A stretch of DNA of 64,000 nucleotides, from assembly GCA_002439165.1 (NCBI GenBank), contig DJTE01000009.1, positions 7,705-71,704 on the forward strand. Reading direction: 5' to 3'. Of this stretch, positions 17,683 to 26,210 are shown piece after piece; position 1 is the stretch's first letter; every line of letters begins with the position of its first letter. Under the pieces are notes generated by a model. The model did not search any database. It was not told the origin of the DNA and saw nothing but the letters and a program-made list of their open reading frames with translations. The stretch comes from Chryseobacterium indologenes. GTDB lineage: Bacteria > Bacteroidota > Bacteroidia > Flavobacteriales > Weeksellaceae. A program made the translations under genes and the position numbers.

Positions 17683-18033
17683 ATGTTAATAGAAGTTTTC
17701 AAGTCTAAGATCCATAGGGTGAGAGTTACCGCCTCAGACCTTAATTATATTGGAAGTATAACGATTGATGAAGATCTTATTGAAGCTGCCGGCCTGGTAG
17801 TGGGAGAAAGGGTCTATATTGTCAACGTAAACAACGGAGAGCGCTTTGATACCTATGTGATCAAAGGAAAGAGAAAATCTGGGGAAGTATGTCTTAACGG
17901 GCCTGCTGCCAGAAAAGTTCAGAAGGATGACATCATCATTATCATCGCTTATGCACAGATGACTCCCGAAGAGGCTAAAACATTCCAGCCGAAAATCGTT
18001 TTCCCGGATGAAAAAACAAACCTGTTGACGTAA
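17683..18033 (+). CDS. panD: aspartate 1-decarboxylase
   Basis: This pyruvoyl-dependent enzyme makes beta-alanine for pantothenate and CoA. The 116-residue proenzyme begins MLIEVFKSKIHRVRVTASDL. The self-cleavage site is the Gly-Ser of YIGSITID (about residues 25-26), which yields the pyruvoyl group. EVCLNGPAARKV is a conserved catalytic loop. The next gene starts three bases after the stop, so the two are co-transcribed. Confidence 0.95.
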   Translation: MLIEVFKSKIHRVRVTASDLNYIGSITIDEDLIEAAGLVVGERVYIVNVNNGERFDTYVIKGKRKSGEVCLNGPAARKVQKDDIIIIIAYAQMTPEEAKTFQPKIVFPDEKTNLLT

Positions 18034-18036
18034 TCT

Positions 18037-19119
18037 ATGGAGAAGAAATCAGCGAATCCATTAAAATCAATACTCACAATAGTAATATCGCTTGCTTTTG
18101 CAGGCTTTTTTTTATGGCTGGCTTTAAGAGGTCTCGATTTTAAGGTGATTCAGAAATCCCTGGCGAAAGCCAACTACCTTTGGGTGCTCTTTGCTTCCGT
18201 TTTCGGTATTCTGGCCTACTGGTTCAGAGCGGTCCGCTGGAATCTGATGCTGGAGCCTATGGGACACACAATTTCCAACTCCAATTCCCTTTGGTCCATA
18301 TCATTTGGCTATCTGATGAACCTTACCATTCCCCGAAGTGGCGAACTGGCCAGGGCGACGGCCTTATATAGCGTGGAAAAAGTTCCCGTAGATAAATCTT
18401 TCGGAACAATTATTCTTGAAAGAGTGGTAGACCTTATATGTATGTTTGCGTTTTTGCTATTAACCCTGATTTTTAAGTTTAATGCAATCAGCTCTTTCTA
18501 TGATTTTGTAACGGATAAAAAAGATGAGAAAGAAAAATTTGTTCCTAATTTTTTTGAGAAACAAATGATGAAGTTGGGAGTGAACGATTTTGATTCCTTT
18601 TATTTATATATGAAAATTGCTTTGGTAATATTGGCTCTGGCAGGTTTAGGGCTTCTTTATAAATATAAGAAAGAAAAGCTGATCAGTTTTGGAAAAGGAA
18701 TTCTTCAGGGGCTGACAACTATTTTTAAACTGAAGCAGAAAGGAAAATTCATTCTTTATACTTTAGGAATCTGGATATCTTATTATTTTGCGGCCTATCT
18801 GGTGTGTTTTGCCCTTCCGGAAACCTCAGATTTTACTATTGCAGATGGATTTTTCATCATTGTGGTGGGTACTTTGGGGATGATTATTCCTGCGAGTGGA
18901 GGCATCGGCGCATTTAATCTGGCAATGAAGTACGGATTTATGGCTCTGTTTATTTCAATGGGGAAAAGTGCAGACCTGGGAGGCGAAATGGGACTTACCT
19001 ATTCATTTATTTCACTGCCGCTTCAGATTACCATCATGCTGGTCATGGGGCTTATCTCTATTCCTATGCTGGCAAGAGCAAGAAATAAGGCCGTTTCCGA
19101 CAAAGAATTCAAAAATTAG
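18037..19119 (+). CDS. lysylphosphatidylglycerol synthase-like flippase domain protein
   Basis: The 360-residue polytopic membrane protein has about eight hydrophobic segments and the UPF0104/LPG-synthase transmembrane signature. This includes YWFRAVRWNLMLEP, SFGYLMNLTIPRSGELARAT, FGTIILERVVDLICM and IPASGGIGAFNLAMK. There is no C-terminal aminoacyl-transferase domain, so it is the stand-alone flippase-like class whose substrate is not known. It is coupled to panD by a three-base gap, though the functional link is not obvious. Confidence 0.85.
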   Translation: MEKKSANPLKSILTIVISLAFAGFFLWLALRGLDFKVIQKSLAKANYLWVLFASVFGILAYWFRAVRWNLMLEPMGHTISNSNSLWSISFGYLMNLTIPRSGELARATALYSVEKVPVDKSFGTIILERVVDLICMFAFLLLTLIFKFNAISSFYDFVTDKKDEKEKFVPNFFEKQMMKLGVNDFDSFYLYMKIALVILALAGLGLLYKYKKEKLISFGKGILQGLTTIFKLKQKGKFILYTLGIWISYYFAAYLVCFALPETSDFTIADGFFIIVVGTLGMIIPASGGIGAFNLAMKYGFMALFISMGKSADLGGEMGLTYSFISLPLQITIMLVMGLISIPMLARARNKAVSDKEFKN

Positions 19120-19149
19120 ATCACTGTATTTTAATACGGTATAATATAG

Positions 19150-19176
19150 AGTCCGGTTTTTAAACCGGACTTTTTT
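19150..19176 (+). terminator. intrinsic terminator after panD operon
   Basis: AGTCCGGTTT / AAACCGGACT with a two-base centre and six T residues. Confidence 0.9.
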
Positions 19177-19242
19177 ATGTCCGCACAGCCTGTAAAATGA
19201 AACTTTATCTGTTTTATACTGTGACATTTATTTTTTTATGTA

Positions 19243-19250
19243 TAAATTTG
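19243..19250 (+). promoter_or_regulatory. -7 box TAAATTTG of the Ter operon
   Basis: A perfect -7 consensus lies 57 bases before the first terD ATG (19308). It is the only such box in the gap and is the likely promoter of the six-gene cluster. Confidence 0.55.
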
Positions 19251-19307
19251 GTCAATTCACAAATCAAATCTATCTTAATCGAAAAATAATTAATAATCTA
19301 AAACACT

Positions 19308-19883
19308 ATGGCAATTAATTTACAGAAAGGACAGAAAATCGAAATCGGACTGACTAAAATGACGATAGGACTGGGCTGGGACCCGAATGAAGGAACAGGA
19401 TTCGACTTTGATCTGGATGCTTCTGCTATCATGATTGACTCCAACAGAAAACTGGTAAGTGAGGAATGTTTCGTATTCTATAATAATCTGCAGTCTCCGG
19501 ATGGGGCTTTAACGCACACAGGTGATGACCCGAACGGTAAAAACAGTGACGGTGACGATGACGAAGCCATCATTGTAGATCTTGAAAAAGTAGATTCCAG
19601 AGTAGAGGAAATTCTTTTCGTAGTAACCATCGAAGATTTTGAAAGAAGAAAACAGAACTTCGGACAAGTGAGAAATTCTTATATCAGAATTGTTGATAAC
19701 AGCTCCAATCAGGAAATCGCAAAATACGAACTGGATGAAGATTTCTCAATAGAAACAGGCGTAGAATTCGGAAGACTGTACAAAAGAAGCGGAAGCTGGA
19801 AATTTGAAGCTTCGGGAATCGGTTACAGAGCAGACCTCGGATTCTTCCTTGAAAAATATTATAACGGACAAATCATTAAGTAA
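19308..19883 (+). CDS. TerD family protein 1
   Basis: TerD domains are calcium-binding beta sandwiches tied to tellurite, phage and chemical stress responses. The 191 residues show the family core. This is LQKGQKIEI, then TIGLGWDPNEGTGFDFDLDA, the acidic calcium motif NSDGDDDEAIIVDLEKV, SSNQEIAKYEL and YKRSGSWKFEASGIGY. A second TerD gene begins 19 bases downstream and starts with nearly the same residues (MAINLQKGQ), so they are tandem paralogues. No tellurite-reduction genes are nearby; the context is a signalling cluster. Confidence 0.95.
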   Translation: MAINLQKGQKIEIGLTKMTIGLGWDPNEGTGFDFDLDASAIMIDSNRKLVSEECFVFYNNLQSPDGALTHTGDDPNGKNSDGDDDEAIIVDLEKVDSRVEEILFVVTIEDFERRKQNFGQVRNSYIRIVDNSSNQEIAKYELDEDFSIETGVEFGRLYKRSGSWKFEASGIGYRADLGFFLEKYYNGQIIK

Positions 19884-19902
19884 AATAGATAAAACTATAA
19901 CT

Positions 19903-20577
19903 ATGGCAATTAATTTACAAAAAGGTCAAACCATTGATTTAAGAAAAAATGACCGGGGAGAAAGTGTGTATGACCTGTCGAAAGTAACGATCGGTTTAGG
20001 CTGGGACGTCAGAAAACAGGGCGGAGGTTTCTTCGGAAAGCTCTTCAGTAAAGAACCCGAATACGACCTTGATGCAATCGCATTTCTTTTAGATGGCAAC
20101 GGAAAAGTAGCCAATCTCGGAAAAACAGTTCAGACTCAGGACGGAAGGCAGATCGCTCTTTATCAGGGAGATGTTGTTTTCTTTAACTCTATGCAGCATC
20201 CAAGCGGAAACGTATGGCTTACCGGAGACAACAGAACCGGAGCAGGAGACGGAGACGATGAGCAGATCATTGTAAAACTGGATCAGCTGGACGAAAGCTA
20301 CCAAAAAATCCTTTTCCTGGTAACCATCTATCAGGGAAGACAGAACAACCAGCACTTCGGAATGATTGAGAATGCCTTCATCAGAGCCGTAGATGCTAAA
20401 GGAAAAGAAATTACCAAATACAGCCTTTCCGGAGATTCAAGTATGAACGGAATGTGCGCAATGGTCTTTGCAGAAGCTTACCGTCATAACGGTGACTGGA
20501 AATTCCGTGCAATAGGAGATCCGCACCCGACAGATAATTTTATAGAAATTCTGAAGCAGTACGCATACAGCAATTAA
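19903..20577 (+). CDS. TerD family protein 2
   Basis: The 224-residue TerD paralogue has an insertion (KQGGGFFGKLFSKEPEYDLD) between the first strands. The same calcium motif (TGAGDGDDEQIIVKLDQLDE) is present, along with a C-terminal strand HNGDWKFRAIGDPH. The ATG at 19903 matches the start of its neighbour; a longer frame into the upstream gene is rejected. It probably pairs with TerD 1 at the membrane surface or in a multi-protein stress complex. Confidence 0.93.
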   Translation: MAINLQKGQTIDLRKNDRGESVYDLSKVTIGLGWDVRKQGGGFFGKLFSKEPEYDLDAIAFLLDGNGKVANLGKTVQTQDGRQIALYQGDVVFFNSMQHPSGNVWLTGDNRTGAGDGDDEQIIVKLDQLDESYQKILFLVTIYQGRQNNQHFGMIENAFIRAVDAKGKEITKYSLSGDSSMNGMCAMVFAEAYRHNGDWKFRAIGDPHPTDNFIEILKQYAYSN

Positions 20578-20665
20578 ATAAACCTTCTATATAACTTAAA
20601 AGCCGGCAGAGAACAGTAAAATACTTCCCTGCCGGCTTCAGAATTAATATTTGTCTTACAATACA

Positions 20666-21304
20666 ATGACCAGAAGATTATTAGCATACTTTTTACTGGA
20701 TACCTCCGGTTCTATGAACGGAGAGCCTATCCAGGCACTTAATAACGGGTTCAACGGGCTGATCAGCATGCTTAGGGCAGATCCCCAGGCTATGGACAGC
20801 CTTCACCTGAGTGTCATCACTTTCGACAGGGAAGTTAAAAATATCATCCCGCTGATTGATCTTGCGAGTTTCTACCCGATGGAAATCACCTGTCCGGACA
20901 GTGGTCCTACCCACACGGGAGCCGCATTGGAAATGGTTTCCGAACTCGTTCAGAAAGAGCTGGTAAAAGGTTCCGCAGACGGAAAAGGAGACTGGCAGCC
21001 GTTACTGTTTATATTCACCGACGGAAAACCGTCTGATATTCAGAAATACCGGCAGATGATCCCCGTGATCAGAGGACTTGAATTTGGTGCTATCGTAGGC
21101 TGTGCAGCAGGACCTAAAGCAGATGAACAGTTTCTGAAAGAACTTACTGATCATGTGGTAAAGCTGGATACAACAGATGCAATTACGCTTTCTTCTTTCT
21201 TCAGATGGGTAAGTTCTTCCATTACACAGGGAGGGCATTCCCAGAATACAGGAGAAAATGTCACGCTTCCGCCGCCGCCTTCAGAGCTTAATATTATTAT
21301 TTAA
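20666..21304 (+). CDS. TerY-like von Willebrand factor A protein 1
   Basis: This is a single VWA domain of 212 residues. The MIDAS metal site is DTSGSMNG near residue 12, SGPTHTGAALEM near 80 (Thr ligand) and FTDGKPSD near 115 (Asp ligand). No signal peptide or membrane segment is present, so it is cytoplasmic. It lacks the C-terminal zinc module that its downstream neighbour has. VWA proteins of this type are scaffolds that bring kinase and phosphatase partners together in Ter systems. Confidence 0.9.
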   Translation: MTRRLLAYFLLDTSGSMNGEPIQALNNGFNGLISMLRADPQAMDSLHLSVITFDREVKNIIPLIDLASFYPMEITCPDSGPTHTGAALEMVSELVQKELVKGSADGKGDWQPLLFIFTDGKPSDIQKYRQMIPVIRGLEFGAIVGCAAGPKADEQFLKELTDHVVKLDTTDAITLSSFFRWVSSSITQGGHSQNTGENVTLPPPPSELNIII

Positions 21305-21325
21305 TTACGTCTTTACACTATAATC

Positions 21326-22369
21326 ATGAGAAGACTGCCGATTTATTTTTTGGTTGATGTCTCCGAATCTATGGTAGGAGAACCTATCGAACAGGTACAG
21401 GAAGGTATTGCCAATATCATCAGAGAATTAAAAAAAGATCCGTATTCATTAGAAACGGTTTACATTTCAGTGATCGGTTTTGCCGGAGAAGCTGAAGTTA
21501 TTACTCCGCTTCAGGACATCATCAGCTTTTATCCTCCTAAAATTCCGATCGGAAGCGGAACTTCACTGTCCCAGGGGCTGATCAAAGTAATGGACTGTAT
21601 AGACCGGGATATTGTGAAAACTACCTATGAAAGAAAAGGAGACTGGAAACCTATTGTTTTTCTGTTTACAGACGGGGTTCCGACAGACGATGCTACCAAA
21701 GCGATAGAAAGATGGAATACCAAATACAACGGAAAGGCCAATACCATTGCCGTATCTATAGGGGAAAATACCAATTACAAACTGCTCGGTTCCTTAGCTG
21801 AAAACGTATTGCTTTTCAACAACTCCGATGAAAACTCCTATAAAGAATTCTTCAGATGGGTGACAGATTCCATTAAAACGACCAGCCAGAGTGTAACCGA
21901 AGCCAATAAAGAAGGTATCAATCTTTCAAAGATCGATTCTGTTATTCTGGAAAAAGTAGATCCTGAAATGGAACAGAAATTTCCGGATAATAACTTTGTG
22001 GTGCTGAACGGAAAATGTTCGGAAACAGAAAAACTATACCTGATGAAGTTCAAAAAAGCTTTTACAGATTCAGGAATTATGGGAATGTCCACCAGGTATT
22101 ACAAGCTGGATGGTGCCTATAAAATTGATGAAAAAGCATATATGAGACTTTCTTCATCTCAGAGAAACAACCTGAAGATTTCCATTGAAGAACTGCAGGG
22201 CGGAACGTCCTGTCCCCACTGTGCCAATCCTATTGCACTGGCTACCTGTTCCTGTGGAGGAATTCACTGCCTGAAGGGAGAAGGATATAACAAATGTCCC
22301 TGGTGCGGAACATCCGATCACTACGGATTCTCCAGCGGAGGTTTTGATATAAACAGAACATTGGGCTAG
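21326..22369 (+). CDS. TerY-like VWA protein 2 with C-terminal zinc module
   Basis: The VWA domain occupies residues 1-200: MIDAS DVSESMVG, GSGTSLSQGL and FTDGVPTDDATK. A linker region follows, then a treble-clef or ribbon-like zinc module with CPHC, CSCGGIHC and CPWCG near residues 294-335. This is the TerY-C type of arrangement. It differs from TerY 1 by the extra 130 residues, so the two are likely not redundant. The PP2C gene starts 13 bases downstream. Confidence 0.9.
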   Translation: MRRLPIYFLVDVSESMVGEPIEQVQEGIANIIRELKKDPYSLETVYISVIGFAGEAEVITPLQDIISFYPPKIPIGSGTSLSQGLIKVMDCIDRDIVKTTYERKGDWKPIVFLFTDGVPTDDATKAIERWNTKYNGKANTIAVSIGENTNYKLLGSLAENVLLFNNSDENSYKEFFRWVTDSIKTTSQSVTEANKEGINLSKIDSVILEKVDPEMEQKFPDNNFVVLNGKCSETEKLYLMKFKKAFTDSGIMGMSTRYYKLDGAYKIDEKAYMRLSSSQRNNLKISIEELQGGTSCPHCANPIALATCSCGGIHCLKGEGYNKCPWCGTSDHYGFSSGGFDINRTLG

Positions 22370-22382
22370 CATCAGAAACAAT

Positions 22383-23684
22383 ATGGGCAGCATTTTTTTT
22401 AACCATAAAGGGAACGGAGAAGAAGAGGAAGATCCGAAGAAACCTTCCGGAAATGAAGAGATCAGACAGAAAAAAATGATCTCCAACGAGAAAGAAGAGT
22501 TCAGGGATTCTTATCTGGTCCTGAAAAATGCCACATCCAGGCAGTTCTACGAATTCAGTTTTGAGATGGATGATTTTCCCAATATAAGAATCAAAGCGAT
22601 CGGAAATATTGAGGAAACCGGACTGAAATTTGAGGAAAACAGAATTACCGGAATTCCGAGAGGCGGCAATGTCTATGATCTGGACATCGAATACTGTCAT
22701 ATCCGGGACGAAAACTGTTCAGATACAAAAAGAGTTCAGCTGTATGTAAATGCCGATCCCAAAGACCTCTGGAAAAATATTCCGGGTGATACCAATGCTG
22801 TTTTCTACAAGCCGGATGAAGTTTCACTGAAAGGAACTTTTCTGGATAAGAAAATAGTAGCAGCTTCCAAAAGAGGCCGCTCACATGCACATGACGGACG
22901 TTTCAGGGAAGATGATTTTGCTGTAAATGAACTTTCCGGAGGATGGAATATTGTTTCCGTATCGGATGGAGCCGGATCCGCAGAAATGGCCAGAGAAGGT
23001 TCCAGGCTGGCCGTACATTCAGTGAATGCGTTTTTTGGTTCGGAGGCAACACTGAATGAGCTTGAAAAGAATATAAAGATTATTTATAATGCTGTGTCCG
23101 GAGTACATTCGGAAGCAGAAAAGAATATTACCGGAATCCTGTCTGAAAGCGTAAAGGAGGTATATAAAGCTTTGGATAAAACAGCCTCAGAACATTCGCT
23201 GTCCATCAAAGATTTCCATGCCACGCTGATCTTTGCGCTGGCTAAAAAGTTTGATTTCGGATATATTTTCCTGACCTTTGGAGTAGGAGACTGCCCGATC
23301 AATCTCATCAGTCCTGATTTTTCCGAAGTAAAGCTCTTAAACCGGATGGATGTGGGAGAATTCAGCGGAGGTACCCGTTTTATTACCATGGATGAGATTT
23401 TCAATGATCAGATGATTTCCCGTTTCGGAATGACCTGTGTGAATGATTTTTCCTATCTGGTATTGATGACCGACGGGATTTACGATCCGAAATTCATGAC
23501 GGAAAATAAACTCGAAGACCTGGAAAGCTGGAAGACTTTTTTTAGCGACCTCAACGGAAATAATGATGACCGTGCAAAGGTTGACTTTATCAACGATGAA
23601 GATATTGACCGCCAGCTTCTGCAGTGGGCTGATTTCTGGAGCAGAGGAAATCACGACGACAGAACCCTGGCCATAATCTATTAA
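22383..23684 (+). CDS. PP2C-type serine/threonine phosphatase
   Basis: The first 150 residues include an acidic, Lys-rich start (EEEEDPKKPSGNEEIRQKK) and a beta-rich region of unknown fold. From about residue 165 there is a PP2C domain. REDDFAV and VSVSDGAGSAEMAREGSRLA hold the first metal-binding Asp, GVGDCPINLI follows, and LVLMTDGIYDP and GNHDDRTLAI hold the last Asp pair. It should remove phosphate from Ser/Thr, opposing the kinase encoded five bases downstream. It belongs to the VWA-phosphatase-kinase triad seen in Ter-type stress systems. Confidence 0.9.
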   Translation: MGSIFFNHKGNGEEEEDPKKPSGNEEIRQKKMISNEKEEFRDSYLVLKNATSRQFYEFSFEMDDFPNIRIKAIGNIEETGLKFEENRITGIPRGGNVYDLDIEYCHIRDENCSDTKRVQLYVNADPKDLWKNIPGDTNAVFYKPDEVSLKGTFLDKKIVAASKRGRSHAHDGRFREDDFAVNELSGGWNIVSVSDGAGSAEMAREGSRLAVHSVNAFFGSEATLNELEKNIKIIYNAVSGVHSEAEKNITGILSESVKEVYKALDKTASEHSLSIKDFHATLIFALAKKFDFGYIFLTFGVGDCPINLISPDFSEVKLLNRMDVGEFSGGTRFITMDEIFNDQMISRFGMTCVNDFSYLVLMTDGIYDPKFMTENKLEDLESWKTFFSDLNGNNDDRAKVDFINDEDIDRQLLQWADFWSRGNHDDRTLAIIY

Positions 23685-23688
23685 AAAC

Positions 23689-25200
23689 ATGAAAAAGACC
23701 GTTAGGGTTGTCTCTATCTTAGACTCAGCCAAATCTTATGAATATGTAGATGAAAATCCCATCCGCGGAGGAGTAAAAGATGTTTACTTTTCTCCCGGAA
23801 GAGATTACGTCGTAGCCTTCTACCGGAATCCTATCGATGCCGGGCAGAAAGAACGTATCATGCGCATCGTATCTACCTATCTCGGAAATATACAGAACGG
23901 AACCTCATCAGAATACTTTTTGAACGAAATATTCAGATGGCCGTATGATATTGTGGAAAAAGGAAAACTTACAGGAATCGTCGTTCCTGTGTATCATAAT
24001 AAATTCTTCTTTGCCAAAGGATATATCGGTTCAGATAATATCCGGGGTGAGGATAAAGTGGGAAAATGGTTTACCTCTCCCATGTTCAGAAACCAGCAGT
24101 ATCCGCTAAGACTCGACCAGTCGGAGCTCGGTGACTGGCTGAGCTATTTTCAGATCGCCATCAATATCAGCCGGGGCGTAAAAAAACTTCACCAGATGGG
24201 GCTGGCTCATTCCGATCTTTCTTATAATAATATCCTGGTGGATCCGGTAACGAAATCAGCCTGTATCATTGATATAGACGGATTGGTAGTGCCGAAACTA
24301 TTCCCTCCGGAAGTAATCGGAACCGCGGATTTTATCGCTCCTGAAGTGCTGAAGACCAAACATCTGAATATTCAGGATCCAGGAAGACACCTGCCCAATC
24401 AGAAAACAGACCTTCATGCCCTGGCAGCCCTGATCTACATGTATCTGCTGAGAAGACATCCGCTGAGAGGCGGAAAAATATGGGACCTGGACTCTGAAAA
24501 AGATGAAATACTCTCTATGGGAGAAAAAGCGACGTTTGTAGAACATCCTGAGGATTCTGTAAACCATGTAAAACCTGACCATCTGAAAAAATGGGAAACA
24601 TTCTGGGGAGATCCTCAGAAAATTCCATATACCATTACCGGGCCTTATCTTTCCGAACTGTTCAAAAAAGCTTTTGTAGAAGGACTTCATGAGCCTATAA
24701 GACGCCCTCTGGCCAATGAATGGGAAACAGCCCTGCTGAAAACCGTAGACCTGATACAACCCTGCCATAATCCGGCCTGTACGGAAAAATGGTATGTCTT
24801 TGATAATACCAGTAATCCGAAATGTCCGTTCTGCGGTACTCCTCACCGGGGAACGCTTCCTGTACTGGATCTGTATTTTAAATTTGATGATGAGGTATGG
24901 AAACCGGAAAACCACAGATTGATGGTGTATAATAACCAGTATCTTTTCAAATGGCATGTCTCCCGGAAAGTAATCCGAAACGAAAATCTTACGATGCAGG
25001 ATAAAATGCCCGTAGGATATTTTACCTTTCATCAGGGGAAATGGGTATTGGTGAATCAGAGCCTGACTTCCATGAAAGACGTTACAGAACAGAAAGAAAT
25101 TCCACCAGGGTCTATGACAGAACTTACAGATGGCAAAAAGATCCTCTTATCCGCAGAAGAAGGAGGAAGGCTGATCTATGTAACGCTGGCGAATCAATAA
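23689..25200 (+). CDS. divergent protein kinase with zinc ribbon
   Basis: A eukaryotic-like kinase fold spans residues 20-350. The catalytic loop is HSDLSYNNIL (174-183, Ser in place of the usual Arg), and the DFG position reads DID (195-197). GTADFIAPEVL is the activation-loop end. A zinc ribbon (CHNPAC near 359, CPFCG near 381) and a beta-rich C-terminus follow. The Lys of the N-lobe is not obvious. The Asp of HSD and the Asn are kept, so activity is likely. This is the last gene of the Ter operon. Confidence 0.85.
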   Translation: MKKTVRVVSILDSAKSYEYVDENPIRGGVKDVYFSPGRDYVVAFYRNPIDAGQKERIMRIVSTYLGNIQNGTSSEYFLNEIFRWPYDIVEKGKLTGIVVPVYHNKFFFAKGYIGSDNIRGEDKVGKWFTSPMFRNQQYPLRLDQSELGDWLSYFQIAINISRGVKKLHQMGLAHSDLSYNNILVDPVTKSACIIDIDGLVVPKLFPPEVIGTADFIAPEVLKTKHLNIQDPGRHLPNQKTDLHALAALIYMYLLRRHPLRGGKIWDLDSEKDEILSMGEKATFVEHPEDSVNHVKPDHLKKWETFWGDPQKIPYTITGPYLSELFKKAFVEGLHEPIRRPLANEWETALLKTVDLIQPCHNPACTEKWYVFDNTSNPKCPFCGTPHRGTLPVLDLYFKFDDEVWKPENHRLMVYNNQYLFKWHVSRKVIRNENLTMQDKMPVGYFTFHQGKWVLVNQSLTSMKDVTEQKEIPPGSMTELTDGKKILLSAEEGGRLIYVTLANQ

Positions 25201-25209
25201 TGTTTCATA

Positions 25210-25252
25210 TTACTATTCAGGCGGATTATCGTTCAACTCTATTGAATAAATT
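25210..25252. repeat. dispersed repeat piece A, inverted copy
   Basis: ATTCAGGCGGATTA and CTCTATTGAATAAATT are the reverse complement of piece A at 11441-11480. Confidence 0.65.
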
Positions 25253-25494
25253 CTGCAAACTACATTAAACGATTTTTAGAGGAGATTTTTATGGTCTCGC
25301 TGATTTTGCAGATTATGCAGATTTTTGTTGGAAAAACACAAGGTCGCAGGAATTATTTTATAAGTTGTATAAAGGCGCAATGATTTTATCTCCGATAAAA
25401 TTCTTACCGGCGAATATATAAAAATCGTAGATTTTTAGAAACTTAGGTGAGCTTAGTTTTTCACTGATGTACAGTTTTTTGGATTTTATAGCTT

Positions 25495-25540
25495 GCTGTA
25501 TAAGTTTTGGCTAAAGCGAATGGAGTGTTTTTTTATTATT
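25495..25540. repeat. dispersed repeat piece B, inverted copy
   Basis: TGTATAAGTTTTGGCTAAAGC and TTTTTTTATTATT match the reverse complement of piece B at 11483-11519. Confidence 0.7.
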
Positions 25541-25722
25541 TAAACTCAGTTCATGATAAGAATGTCTGATGGATGCAGGTTTGAAACTGTATGATGGAAG
25601 AAATAAGTTGTGGAAGTCATTAACAATGCGTATTAATCTATTTTTATTTAATTTGATTTTCTGGTGACTTTCAATAAATATAACTGAAATTAACTTCCAG
25701 CCTCCTTCTTCCATCATTCAGC
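25541..25722. repeat. large imperfect hairpin repeat
   Basis: The arm ATGATGGAAGAA (about 25589-25600) and its reverse complement TTCTTCCATCAT (about 25707-25718) flank TGGAAGT / ACTTCCA about 20 bases further in. The whole 25201-26210 gap has no clear gene and holds these repeats plus AT-rich sequence. The left half of this element recurs at 16677-16775. Confidence 0.6.
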
Positions 25723-26019
25723 CTTTTACATTTAAACTCCTTAACCAGAACCAATATCAAAAGACGGGAACAGTTTTAAATATGAAGGAAAAAATCCTTT
25801 TAATAATGCAAAGTAATAATGCGGTTGCTGACACAAACAACTTGTTTTTCAGCAATCAAATTTAAACCATACAACATTTGGGATGATGTATCATTTATTT
25901 TGATGATAGTTTCAATGCTTATTTTGCATGTTGATTTCTCATATTATCTGTTATATATTTTGAAACTTGTTACAGACAGGCTAGAAAGGAATCTTAACAA
26001 GGAAAATACTTAATGGCTC

Positions 26020-26047
26020 AAAACCTGTTTTTAATGCGACAGGTTTT
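26020..26047 (+). terminator. terminator-like hairpin of unknown transcript
   Basis: AAAACCTG / CAGGTTTT with a 12-base loop lies after a weak 64-codon frame (25819-26013). It may end a small transcript in the repeat-rich gap, but no product can be supported. Confidence 0.4.
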
Positions 26048-26172
26048 GTCGTTTTGAAACAATAGATTTGCATTAAACTAAAATTTAAAGCCAATGAGAG
26101 ATAAAAACACTAACAAGTGATAAAATTCATATTAAATCTATTTAATGGAATTTTAATAACTGTTAAAAGTGT

Positions 26173-26180
26173 TAAATTTG
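26173..26180 (+). promoter_or_regulatory. -7 box TAAATTTG of the RHS cluster
   Basis: A perfect TAnnTTTG lies 30 bases before the ATG of the T9SS-sorted protein, the first gene of the toxin island. Confidence 0.55.
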
Positions 26181-26210
26181 CAAAGCTACATTAACTAACA
26201 ACATAAATAG

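Noticed and set aside
24298..25032. A 244-codon open frame on the minus strand
   Set aside because: It lies wholly opposite the kinase gene, has no domain character and is rich in residues that arise from antisense codons.
25819..26013. A 64-codon frame with a hydrophobic part before a hairpin
   Set aside because: It lies in a repeat-rich gap, has no promoter match at its start and a second short frame overlaps it; not enough support for a gene.
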